This document shows positions 1-7,869 of a stretch of 64,000 nt of DNA, in pieces. Position 1 is the first letter of the stretch; every line of letters starts with the position of its first letter. The translations under genes and the position numbers were made by a program. The notes under the pieces were generated by a model. That model was not told the origin of the DNA, made no database searches, and saw only the letters and a list, made by a program, of their open reading frames with translations. Source of the DNA: Adlercreutzia faecimuris (GTDB lineage Bacteria > Actinomycetota > Coriobacteriia > Coriobacteriales > Eggerthellaceae); NCBI RefSeq assembly GCF_022669055.1, contig NZ_JAJMLW010000003.1, positions 186,001 through 250,000 of the forward strand. Reading direction: 5' to 3'.

Positions 1-111
1 TCGGTGCGCGGCCCCGTCGCATCCCGGCGCTCTCGCCGGGCACGCCTCGCCGCGCACCGCGCCGCCGCACAACGGCGCGCATCGCGAGGCCGCCCTACCC
101 GAACGCGCGAA
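1..111. other. Left-edge intergenic DNA with nested hairpin
   Basis: No gene is recognisable here. GGTGCGCGG (3-11) is repeated inverted as CCGCGCACC (50-58), and inside it CCCGGCG (23-29) pairs with CGCCGGG (34-40). It could be the end-of-transcript hairpin of a gene left of the window, but no T-run follows. Confidence 0.4.
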
Positions 112-127
112 ATTGTCTTATGATAAT
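112..127 (+). promoter_or_regulatory. Operator-like palindrome / -10 region before the NrfD gene
   Basis: ATTGTCTTATGATAAT matches the palindrome ATTGTCATATGACAAT in 14 of 16 positions. Near-exact copies of that palindrome occur twice in each promoter at 2845-2880 and 7588-7623. The box overlaps a TATGAT -10-like hexamer (119-124). It suggests that the NrfD gene shares a regulator with the two molybdoenzyme operons. The regulator is unknown; the GntR protein two genes downstream is a candidate by proximity only. Confidence 0.5.
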
Positions 128-167
128 CCGAGAAACGGTGGCGGCGCGAGCGAGAGGGGAGGGGAGC

Positions 168-1268
168 GTGTTCGGCGAGCTGGTGGTGGGCTACCTGTTC
201 CTCGGCGGCGCGGGCGCCGGCGGGTGCCTCACGTGCGCCCTGCTGGGGCTGCTGGCCGATCGCGAGGCGCTCGCCCCGGCGCTGGCGGCGCGCTTCCGGA
301 CGGGCGCGGGCCGACGCTGGACGCGGCTGCTCGCCCCGGCGCTCACCCTGTCGGTCGGGTGCCTGGTGCTGGGCATCGTGTGCCTGGCGGCCGACCTGGG
401 GCGGCCCGACCGGCTGCTCTTGCTGATGGTGTCGGCCACGCCCTCCTACATCTCGTTCGGCGCGTGGGCGCTCGTCGCCTGCACGCTGCTGGGCGTGGCG
501 CTCGCCGCCGTGTGGCGCGGCGCCGTGGCCGCCCGCGCGGGCGCGCTGGCGGCCCTCGAGGCGCTCACGGCGGCAGCGGCCCTCGCCACGGCCGCCTACA
601 CGGGGCTCCTGCTGGCGTCGATGCCCTCGGTGCCGCTGTGGTGCACCCCCTGGCTGCCGGTGCTGTTCACGCTGTCGGCGGCCTCCTGCGGCATCGCGCT
701 CGTGATGGCCGCGGCGTGGGTGTCGGGCGCGGCGACCGACTTCGGCGCGGTGCTCGCCCGGCTCGCGCTGGCCGACGCGGCGCTCATCGCGCTGGAGGCC
801 GTCGCCGCCGCGGGGGCCCTGCTGTCGGCGTGGGCGTCATCGGGCGCGCCGGCCGCCGACCTGGCCGCCGGCCTGCTCGCGGGCGCGGGCGTGCTGCCCG
901 ATGCCGCCGGCGCCGCCGCCACGCCCACGGCCGCCGCGGCCCGCGCCTCGGTGCTCACCCTGACGGCCGGCCCCGACGCCTGGCTGTTCTGGGGCGGCTT
1001 CGGCCTCGCGGGGCTCGCGGCGCCCCTGGCCCTTGACCTGGTCCTCTACGGCGACGGCCGCCGCCTCGCCCGGCGGGCCGCCCGCGCCGCCGCGCCCCGT
1101 GCCCCCGCGGCCGTGCCCCGCACCCCGGCGTCGGCGCCCCCGCTTTCCCCATCCGCCCGCGCCCTGACGGCCATGGCCGCCGCGGCCTGCGTGCTCGTCG
1201 GCGGCCTGCTGCTGCGCGTCCTCGTCGTGGGCGCCGGCTTGCACCCGCTGATCGGCGCCGTCCTGTAA
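168..1268 (+). CDS. NrfD/PsrC (DmsC-like) family membrane anchor
   Basis: Predicted integral membrane subunit that exchanges electrons between the quinone pool and an Fe-S protein. The family-typical first helix (YLFLGGAGAGG) is at residues ~9-19, followed by a series of long hydrophobic helices to the C-terminus at ~366 residues. The GTG at 168 is chosen because an AGGGGAGGGGAG Shine-Dalgarno precedes it; the in-frame ATG at 120 lies inside the operator/-10 sequence and has no ribosome site. No Fe-S or catalytic partner is adjacent in the window, so partners lie either to the left or in the operons at 3-12 kb. The loop near residues 325-340 is Ala/Pro/Arg-rich. Family is likely; substrate unknown. 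Confidence 0.75.
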   Translation: MFGELVVGYLFLGGAGAGGCLTCALLGLLADREALAPALAARFRTGAGRRWTRLLAPALTLSVGCLVLGIVCLAADLGRPDRLLLLMVSATPSYISFGAWALVACTLLGVALAAVWRGAVAARAGALAALEALTAAAALATAAYTGLLLASMPSVPLWCTPWLPVLFTLSAASCGIALVMAAAWVSGAATDFGAVLARLALADAALIALEAVAAAGALLSAWASSGAPAADLAAGLLAGAGVLPDAAGAAATPTAAAARASVLTLTAGPDAWLFWGGFGLAGLAAPLALDLVLYGDGRRLARRAARAAAPRAPAAVPRTPASAPPLSPSARALTAMAAAACVLVGGLLLRVLVVGAGLHPLIGAVL

Positions 1269-1301
1269 GATGCCAACCGCCTGAAGAGAGAGGTCGTGCC
1301 C

Positions 1302-1769
1302 ATGTTCCCCTTCGAGATAGACGAGTCCAGCGACGTGCCCCTGTGGGTGCAGCTGCGCCAGCGCATCGCGTACCTCATCAACTCGGGGTACTTCAAGCCG
1401 GGCGAGAAGCTGCCCACCGTGCGCGGCCTGGCCTCGGAGATATCCATCAACTACAACACCGTCAACAAGGCCTACCTGAGCCTGGTGTCCGACGGCTACC
1501 TGGAATCCACGCGCGGCCGCGGCGTGTTCGTGCGCGATGTGGCGGCCGACCTGGGCGAGGACCAGGCGGGGCGCGTGCGCGGGGTGCTGGACGACTGCAT
1601 CGTCGCCTGCCGCGAGATGGGCATGGGACTCGACGAGATCGACCAGGCCATGTCGCGGCGTATCAAGCGAATCAAGTACGACGAGGCCCAGGTCGCGGGC
1701 ACGACGCCCGGCGGCCGCATCCTCGACTTCGACCGCACCCGCGACGACGCGGGCGCCCAGGGAGCGTGA
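1302..1769 (+). CDS. GntR-family (YtrA-type) transcriptional regulator
   Basis: A winged helix-turn-helix fills residues ~8-78 (PLWVQLRQRIAYLI, GEKLPTVRGLASE, NYNTVNKAYLSL, LESTRGRGVFV), followed by only ~75 mostly helical residues. That fits the short YtrA subgroup rather than FadR or HutC types with large effector domains. ATG 1302 sits 8 nt after GAGAGAGG and is preferred over GTG 1296, which is too close. The gene starts 33 nt after the NrfD gene and ends 5 nt before the slipin gene, so all three are probably one transcript. YtrA-type regulators usually repress their own operon; the target here is not shown by the sequence. Confidence 0.85.
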   Translation: MFPFEIDESSDVPLWVQLRQRIAYLINSGYFKPGEKLPTVRGLASEISINYNTVNKAYLSLVSDGYLESTRGRGVFVRDVAADLGEDQAGRVRGVLDDCIVACREMGMGLDEIDQAMSRRIKRIKYDEAQVAGTTPGGRILDFDRTRDDAGAQGA

Positions 1770-1774
1770 GGCAG

Positions 1775-2782
1775 ATGGCGTTCGGGAGAAGGCGGGCCGC
1801 CCAGGCCCAGGTGGCGATGGCGGACGGCGGTGCGACGCCCGCGGCCGCGCAGGCCCGCGGCGGGCGCGGCCGCCTGCGCGTGGCGCCCGACCCGGTGACC
1901 GAGGTCATCGGCGAGCGCGCCTCCAACGGCGGCGTGCTCCTGTTCTCGGTCGTGCTGTTCGCCCTGGCCTTCGCCGCGGTGCTGGCGGCGGGCACGGCCG
2001 CGACGGGCGGCGTCGGCCCGGCGACGGTGGCGCTCGCCGTGCTGCTGGCGGCGCTGGCCGTGTCGGCCTGCCACATCGCCCAGCAGTGGGAGCGCGTGGT
2101 GGTGCTGCGCCTCGGCAAGTTCAACCGCGTGTCGGGCCCGGGCCTGTTCTGGACATGGCCGGTCATCGAGTCGAACACCATGCGCGTCGACACCCGCACG
2201 CGCGTGACCAGCTTCGGCGCCGAGGAGACGCTCACCGCCGACCTCGTGCCCCTCGACGTGAACGCCGTGCTCTTCTGGCACGTGTGGGACGCGCGCGCCG
2301 CCTGCACCGAGGTGGGCGACTTCACGCGCGCCGTCGAGCTGGCGGCCCAGACGGCCCTGCGCGACGCCATCGGCCGCGCCGGCGCCGCCGAGGTGGCCAT
2401 CCGCCGCGAGCAGCTCGACCGCGAGCTCAAGCGCGTGCTGGAGGAGAAGGTGGCCGCCTGGGGCGTGACCATCCTGTCGGTGGAGGTGCGCGACATCCTC
2501 GTGCCGCCCGAGCTGCAGGAGGTGATGTCGCTCGAGGCCCAGGCCGAGCAGCGCAAGAAGGCCCGCATCATCCTCATGGAGGCCGAGCAGGACATCGCCG
2601 AGCTCATGGAGGAGATGGGCGACTTCTACGCCGCCAACGACGCCGCCCTGCGCCTGCGCGCCATGCACCTGCTCTACGAGTCGGTCCGCGAGACCGGCGG
2701 CACCATCGTCGTCCCCAGCTCCTTCAGCGAGGGCTTCGGCGACGTGCTGCCCGACACCCTGAGGGAGACCCTGGGGAGGTAG
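1775..2782 (+). CDS. Slipin / SPFH-domain membrane protein
   Basis: A stomatin/slipin-like scaffold of membrane microdomains. Residues ~45-70 and ~85-105 are hydrophobic and form the membrane anchor. The SPFH signature follows (QQWERVVVLRLGKFNRV, GPGLFWTWPVIE, VDTRTRV, LVPLDVNAVLFWHV), then helical segments (EVMSLEAQAEQRKKARI) to residue ~335. The first 40 residues are Ala/Arg-rich and not conserved in the family. The start ATG is 5 nt after the GntR stop, which suggests coupled translation. No NfeD-like partner is seen beside it. Role is inferred from the family only. Confidence 0.85.
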   Translation: MAFGRRRAAQAQVAMADGGATPAAAQARGGRGRLRVAPDPVTEVIGERASNGGVLLFSVVLFALAFAAVLAAGTAATGGVGPATVALAVLLAALAVSACHIAQQWERVVVLRLGKFNRVSGPGLFWTWPVIESNTMRVDTRTRVTSFGAEETLTADLVPLDVNAVLFWHVWDARAACTEVGDFTRAVELAAQTALRDAIGRAGAAEVAIRREQLDRELKRVLEEKVAAWGVTILSVEVRDILVPPELQEVMSLEAQAEQRKKARIILMEAEQDIAELMEEMGDFYAANDAALRLRAMHLLYESVRETGGTIVVPSSFSEGFGDVLPDTLRETLGR

Positions 2783-2844
2783 GGCGCCCGCCGTGCGCGC
2801 CCGCGCGCCCGGCAACCCCGCGCCCCGCGGGAACGCTCCCGTAA

Positions 2845-2890
2845 ATTGTCATATGACTATCTTGATTGTCCTATGACAGATCGCTATAGT
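2845..2890 (+). promoter_or_regulatory. Promoter with twin palindromic operators, operon 1
   Basis: The -35 is TTGATT (2862-2867), the spacer is exactly 17 bp and the -10 is TATAGT (2885-2890). ATTGTCATATGACTAT lies at 2845-2860, and a second copy, ATTGTCCTATGACAGA, at 2865-2880 overlaps the -35 and fills most of the spacer. The copies are 20 bp apart, about two helical turns, so two dimers would bind the same DNA face. Position over the core promoter suggests repression; an unwinding activator is also possible. The same arrangement recurs at 7588-7633. Confidence 0.85.
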
Positions 2891-3081
2891 GAAGCCAATG
2901 GAATTTGGCCAATTCTATCGAGGGGAGGGCCCGATCGGGGCGCTCCCGCAAAGGGGATATCCGGTAGATTTGGAGATCGGGGGAGTTCTGGGGATCCGAG
3001 GCGGGAGCCGCCTGCGGCGGCGCGCGCCATCCGAGTCTAAGCGAGGGGATATCCTGACGCACCTTTGACCGAGGAGGAGAG
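2891..3081 (+). promoter_or_regulatory. Conserved, probably structured 5' leader of operon 1
   Basis: A ~190-nt untranslated leader. It shares short blocks, in the same order, with the leader of operon 2: GAATTTGGCC near the 5' end (2901-2910), GGGGATATCC at 2953-2962 and GGGGATATCC at 3045-3054, just before the ribosome site. GGATATCC is self-complementary, so the two boxes could pair in RNA and enclose ~80 nt, or they could be DNA sites for a protein. No known riboswitch was recognised. Confidence 0.5.
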
Positions 3082-5567
3082 ATGTCAGGAACCACCAGCT
3101 CGCACGGCGGGCTCACCCGCCGCGCCTTTCTCAAGACCGCCGGGGGGGGGCAGCTCTTAGCCTAGCCGGCGCAGCCGCGCTCTCCGTCGGAAGCGGCCTG
3201 GAGCTGGCCGCCGCCGACGCGCCCGCCGCCACGGCGGGCGAGGAATGCTACCTGAGCGCCTGCAAGGGCAACTGCGGGAGCCGCTGCCCCCAGCAGGTGG
3301 TCGTGCGCGAGGGCAAGGTGGTCCGCGTGGCCGCCGCCCGCATGGAGGAGCGCGACGACGCGAACTACCGGCGCATCTGCGTCAAGGGCTACGCCCAGCC
3401 CCAGCGCCTCTACGACCCCGACCGCGTGAAGTACCCGATGCGCCGCGTCGAGGGCACCGAGCGCGGCGCCGGCCAGTGGGAGCGCGTCAGCTGGGACGAG
3501 GCGCTCGACGAGGTCGCTGCCAAGATGCGGGCCGCGGTCGACGAGTACGGCTGGCCGTCGGTGGCCCTGTGGAACTCCTACGCCAGCTGCGGCGTCCTCA
3601 ACGGCAGCGGCGCGGGGTCGGTGGCCTACGGCCGCTTCCTCTCCCGCACCGGCGCCACCATCTTGGGGCCGGGCGCCGACTGGGCGCAGATGTTCTTCGC
3701 CTACGCGCTCACCCTGTTCATGGGCAACGACATCGCCGACACGCCCAACGCCAACACCATCCTGGTCTGGGGCTCCAACCCCACCGACGCCTACCCGGCC
3801 GACTGGCAGTTCGTCTGCCGCGCCCGCGAGAAGGGCGCCAAGCTCATCACCATCGACCCGCAGTTCACGTCCGCGGCCATGCACTCCGACCGCTACTTCG
3901 CCATCCGCCCCGGCACCGACGGCGCCCTCATGCTGGCCATGGCCAACTACATCATCGACAACGACCTCGTGAACGAGGAGTTCATGAAGGCCCGCACGGT
4001 GTCGCCCCTGCTCGTCAAGGGCGACGGCACCTACCTGCGGGCGAGCGACCTGGGCATCACGCCCCAGGAGGGCCCGGTCAACCCGCTCACCGGGCAGCCC
4101 ACGGTCATCGACCCGCTCCAGGTGTGGGACGCCGCCGCGGGCGCCTTCGCCGACGCCGCCACCGCGGCCGATCCGGCGCTCATGGGCGACTACGACGCGA
4201 TGGGCCAGCCGGTGCAGACGGTCTACCAGCTCGTGCGCGGCAAGATCGGCGAGTTCACCGTCGACAAGGCCGCCGACATCTGCGACCTCTTGCCCGACGA
4301 CATCGAGTGGCTGGCGCGCACCTACGCCACCGAGGGCCCCGTCTACATCCACACCAACCAGGGCCTCGGCCACCACGCCAACTCGCACCACAACTACAAG
4401 AACCTCATGTTCATCGCGGCCCTCACCGGCAACGCGGGCGTCCCCGGCGGCACGCCGCTCGGCCACGCCGCCCTGGGCTTCGGCTCCTTCCCCACCAACC
4501 CGCTGCCCTTCGTGGCGGGCACGGAGAAGAGCCTCGACATCTGCGGCATGTACCTGCCCGACATCATGGAGACGGGGAAGTGGGCCGGCAAGGACCTGCC
4601 CATCCGGGTGCTGTGGGTCAACAACGGCAATCCCCTGTGCAACGAGTCGGGGCGCCTCGAGCTCATCGAGGCGGTGAAGAAGGTCGACTTCGTGGTGACG
4701 GCCGACATCACCATGACCGACACCGCCTGCTACTCGGACCTCGTGCTGCCCATCCCGCACGTGTTCGAGTCCGAGGACTTCATGACCATGAGCTTCACGC
4801 CCTACCCGCCCTTCCAGCGCAAGATCGTCGACCCGCTCTACGAGTGCCGCACCGACCTGGAGATCCTCCGCGACCTGTCCCGCCGCCTGGGCATGGACGA
4901 CCTCTACACGAAGACCGACGAGGAGTACCTCCGCGAGATCATGGACACCCCGGCCAACCTCGCCCACGACGCCGGCTACGACGCCTTCAAGGACAATAGG
5001 CTCGTGCGCAACTACACCATCAACGACGACGAGGTGTTCATCGACAAGTTCGCCCTCACGAAGACGCAGCGCCTCGAGTACTACCTGGAGCGCCCCTTCG
5101 TGCGCAACAACTTCGGCCAGGAGGTGGCGGAATACGAGCGCTACCCCTACTACACCCGCGCCAACGAGTCCTACTGGGAGAACCCCTTGCGCGAGAAGTA
5201 CCCGCTCTTCGGCCTGGGGCAGCACGAGCGCTACCACGTCCACTCCCAGCTGGCCACCACGCCGGTCATGCGCGAGATCGAGCCCGAGCCGCTGCTGCGC
5301 ATGAACGCCCGGGACGCCGCCGAGCGCGGCATCGCCCAGGGCGACTACGTCCGCGCGTTCAACGACCGCGGGTCAGTGGTGCTCAAGGCGAAGGTGACCG
5401 AGGGCATCAAGCAGGGCGTCGTCTCCATCCCGCACGGGTGGAACGCCTCGCAGTACGTGGAGGGCCACGCCCAGGACCTGACGAACCGCTACATGAACGA
5501 CTTCTGCTCGAACAGCTGCTTCTACGACTTCCTCTGCGAAGTCGAGAAGTGGGAAGGGGGTGAGTAG
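3082..5567 (+). CDS. Tat-exported DMSO-reductase-family molybdoenzyme, frameshifted at a G tract
   Basis: Catalytic bis-MGD subunit of a DmsABC-like respiratory reductase. ATG 3082 follows GAGGAGGAGAG and starts a twin-arginine signal (LTRRAFLKT). The frame is then broken at nine Gs (3142-3150) and stops at 3163. In the -1 frame the signal continues naturally (AALSLAGAAALS) into the mature enzyme, so 10 or 7 Gs would give an intact ~828-residue protein. An Fe-S motif (CKGNCGSRC, RRICVKG) follows, then family blocks RVSWDEALDE, NTILVWGSNP and, near the end, AFNDRGSVVL. The region equivalent to the DmsA molybdenum-ligand segment reads GADWAQM, so Asp may replace Ser. The Fe-S subunit starts 2 nt after the stop. 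Substrate unknown; S-/N-oxides or an aromatic compound are possible. Confidence 0.85.
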
Positions 5568-5569
5568 CG

Positions 5570-6193
5570 ATGACGCGCTACGGCATGGCGATCGACGTCA
5601 GGCGCTGCATGGGCTGCAATGCGTGCACGGTGGCGTGCAAGGTGGCCAACGACGTCCCTGAGGGCGTCTTCTGGACCCGCGTCCTGACGAGGGGAGGGGA
5701 CGCCCCCGACGCGCCCGCGGGCGAGAACCCCGCCGTCTCCATGAGCTACTACACCCTGGGCTGCCAGCACTGCGAGAACCCGGCCTGCGTCAAGGTGTGC
5801 CCGGTCGGCGCCACCTATCGCGACGAGGCGACGGGGATCGTGCGCCAGGACTACGACAAGTGCATCGGCTGCCGCATGTGCATGTCGGCGTGCCCCTACA
5901 CCGGCGTGCGCTCCTTCAACTGGGAGGAGCCCGGCTACGCGATGGACTTCGCCCTCGGCGACGCGGACATCGCCCCGCACCAGAAGCACGTGGTGGAGAA
6001 GTGTACGTTCTGCTACCAGCGCATCGCCCGCGGCGAGACGCCGGCGTGCATGGACCTGTGCCCGGCGCGCGCCCGCTTCTGGGGCGACCTGGACGACCCG
6101 GAATCCGAGGTGAGCCAGGCCATCAAGGGCCGCGAGTACCAGCACCTGCTCCCCGAGCAGGGCACCAGCCCGTCCGTCTACTACCTGGTGTAA
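5570..6193 (+). CDS. DmsB-like four-cluster ferredoxin subunit (operon 1)
   Basis: Electron-transfer subunit linking the NrfD anchor to the molybdoenzyme, presumably exported with it. It has 207 residues and four cysteine groups: CMGCNACTVAC (~residue 12), CQHCENPACVKVC (~65), CIGCRMCMSAC (~98), and CTFC with CMDLC (~145-165), the usual four [4Fe-4S] clusters of DmsB/NrfC proteins. It has no Tat signal of its own, typical of subunits carried out by their catalytic partner. The start codon is 2 nt past the catalytic gene. It is highly similar to the operon 2 subunit, including the identical C-terminal PSVYYLV. Confidence 0.92.
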   Translation: MTRYGMAIDVRRCMGCNACTVACKVANDVPEGVFWTRVLTRGGDAPDAPAGENPAVSMSYYTLGCQHCENPACVKVCPVGATYRDEATGIVRQDYDKCIGCRMCMSACPYTGVRSFNWEEPGYAMDFALGDADIAPHQKHVVEKCTFCYQRIARGETPACMDLCPARARFWGDLDDPESEVSQAIKGREYQHLLPEQGTSPSVYYLV

Positions 6194-6249
6194 CCGTCCC
6201 GTCGCGCGCCGCGCGAGGCGGCGCGCCTTCTCCGAAGGAGGAGAACGCT

Positions 6250-7473
6250 ATGACTGACAACGCTGCGGCCGTGGCCGCCAAGCCGCCTGCCGCCAAGGGC
6301 GGAAGCCGGGGACTGAACGTCGCCATCGGCGCGTGTGCCGTGCTGGCGGTGCTCGGCATCGTGCTGTGGGTGGTGCAGCTCTCGGGTGGCATGATCCAGA
6401 CCGCCATGAGGAACCTGGACTCCTGGGGCCTCTACATCACCCTGTTCATGTTCTTCGTCGGGCTCTCCGCCGGCGGCCTCATCATCAGCTCCGTCCCCAA
6501 GGCCTTCGGGATCCGCGGCTTCGGCGGGATCTCGAAGGTGGCCGTCATGAGCTCCATCGCGGCGACCGTGGCCGCCATCGCCTTCGTCGTGGTCGACCTC
6601 GGCCAGCCGGTGCGCATGTGGGAGCTCTTCGCCTACTCCAACCTGGGCTCGCCGCTGATGTGGGACATCATCGTGCTCATGACCTACCTCATCCTGTCCT
6701 GCGTCTACCTCTGGGCCCAGGTGCGGAACGAGCGGGGCAAGGTCTCGCACACGGCGCTTCGCGTCATCAGCGTGGTGGCGCTCGTCTGCGCCGTGCTCGT
6801 GCACTCCGTCACCGCCTGGATCTTCGGGCTCCAGCAGTCCCACGAGATGTGGCACACGGCGTTGCTCGGCCCGTGGTTCGTGTCCTCGGCGCTCGTGTGC
6901 GGCACCGGGCTCGTGCTCGTCATCGCCATCGCGCTCTCCAAGGCGGGCTACCTGTCCGTCGAGCGCGCCAACCTGGTCAAGCTCGCTAAGCTCCTGGGCG
7001 CCTTCCTCATGGTCGACCTGTACTTCTTCGGCTGCGACCTCCTGACCGAGGCCTTCCCGGCCGCGGGCGGCGTGGCCATCGTCGAGATGCTCACGTCCGG
7101 CCCGCTCGCGCCCTTCTTCTGGGGCGAGATCGTCCTGTCGGTGGCCGCGGCCGTCATCTGCTTCGTGCCGAGCCTGCGCACCAACCCGCTGATGGCGCTC
7201 GCCGGCGTGGCCGCCATCCTGGCCATCCTCTGCAAGCGCGTGCAGCTCTTGGTGGGCGGCTTCCAGGTGCCCAACATCGAGTGGCCCGCCATCATGACGC
7301 CGTCGACCATCACCAACTGGCAGGGCAACCTCGAGCAGGCCTACGCGGGCCTCGTGTACTGGCCGACCCCGCTGGAGTTCGGCGTGGCCCTCGGCGTCAT
7401 CGCGCTCGCCGTCGGCATCTTCCTGCTCGGCATCAAGATGCTGCCGCTCAAGCCGGCCCCCGGCGAGGACTAG
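6250..7473 (+). CDS. NrfD/PsrC-type quinol-interacting membrane subunit (operon 1)
   Basis: Membrane anchor expected to take electrons from menaquinol and pass them to the Fe-S subunit. It has 407 residues and about ten hydrophobic helices; the first follows an Ala/Lys-rich cytoplasmic start. Family blocks include DSWGLYITLFMFFVGLSAGG (residues ~57-76) and the polar stretch DLGQPVRMWE. The start ATG follows GAAGGAGGAGAA, 56 nt after the Fe-S gene. From about residue 250 onward it is nearly identical to the operon 2 anchor, evidence of recent duplication or gene conversion. A terminator region follows. Confidence 0.92.
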   Translation: MTDNAAAVAAKPPAAKGGSRGLNVAIGACAVLAVLGIVLWVVQLSGGMIQTAMRNLDSWGLYITLFMFFVGLSAGGLIISSVPKAFGIRGFGGISKVAVMSSIAATVAAIAFVVVDLGQPVRMWELFAYSNLGSPLMWDIIVLMTYLILSCVYLWAQVRNERGKVSHTALRVISVVALVCAVLVHSVTAWIFGLQQSHEMWHTALLGPWFVSSALVCGTGLVLVIAIALSKAGYLSVERANLVKLAKLLGAFLMVDLYFFGCDLLTEAFPAAGGVAIVEMLTSGPLAPFFWGEIVLSVAAAVICFVPSLRTNPLMALAGVAAILAILCKRVQLLVGGFQVPNIEWPAIMTPSTITNWQGNLEQAYAGLVYWPTPLEFGVALGVIALAVGIFLLGIKMLPLKPAPGED

Positions 7474-7491
7474 CCCCTTCCGCCCCGGCCC

Positions 7492-7567
7492 GGGCGGCGT
7501 CGCACGTGTCCGACGCCGCCCCGGCCCCTCAGCCCGCCGGGCCGCGCCCCCTCCCGCGCGGCCCGGC
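7492..7567 (+). terminator. Two GC-rich hairpins ending operon 1
   Basis: GGGCGGCGTCG (7492-7502) pairs with CGACGCCGCCC (7511-7521), and GCCGGGCCGCG (7536-7546) pairs with CGCGGCCCGGC (7557-7567). The second is followed by a pyrimidine run (CCTCCTTTCT). They separate operon 1 from the operon 2 promoter. Confidence 0.65.
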
Positions 7568-7587
7568 GCCTCCTTTCTCTAGTAAAA

Positions 7588-7633
7588 ATTGTCATATGAC
7601 TATCTTGATTGTCATATGACAGCAAGGTATAGT
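7588..7633 (+). promoter_or_regulatory. Promoter with twin palindromic operators, operon 2
   Basis: Palindromes ATTGTCATATGACTAT (7588-7603) and ATTGTCATATGACAGC (7608-7623) are 20 bp apart. The second overlaps the -35 TTGATT (7605-7610) and fills much of the 17-bp spacer to the -10 TATAGT (7628-7633). Layout and spacing equal those at 2845-2890, so both operons very likely answer to one regulator. Confidence 0.87.
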
Positions 7634-7869
7634 GGCGCGTAGAGAATTTGGCCGATTCTTAACAGGGTGCGATCCTCGCACCGGCCGGGGCCGCGCGGGG
7701 CGCGGACGGGCCGGCGGGGCTCGCGCAAGGAGGGGGATATCCTGTGAGTTTTGGCTTGGGCCCGGTGGGGGAGGGCCCGTCGCGCGCCGAGGGGGACTTG
7801 GCGCCGCGCTGGGAAACCCGCCAGCTGCCCAAGGGGGATATCCCGACACGTCCCTCAAAGGAGGAGTAA
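7634..7869 (+). promoter_or_regulatory. Conserved, probably structured 5' leader of operon 2
   Basis: A ~235-nt untranslated leader with the same ordered blocks as leader 1: GAATTTGGCC near the 5' end, GGGGATATCC at 7733-7742 and GGGGATATCC at 7834-7843, the last ~27 nt before the start codon. The DNA between the blocks has diverged, so the blocks look selected. Pairing of the two self-complementary boxes would enclose ~90 nt. Confidence 0.5.

Noticed and set aside
120-167. ATG at 120 as start of the NrfD-family gene
   Set aside because: It lies inside a palindromic operator/-10 sequence and has no ribosome site, whereas GTG 168 has a strong one and matches the family's N-terminus.
2846-3040. 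Short open frame upstream of the operon 1 molybdoenzyme
   Set aside because: It begins in the operator, runs through the promoter and leader, and has no ribosome site or protein-like composition.
3142-3150. Programmed -1 ribosomal frameshift at the G tract instead of a lesion
   Set aside because: There is no classic slippery heptamer followed by a clear pseudoknot, and the paralogue at 7870 needs no frameshift. Not excluded, only less likely than slippage of DNA or a sequencing error.
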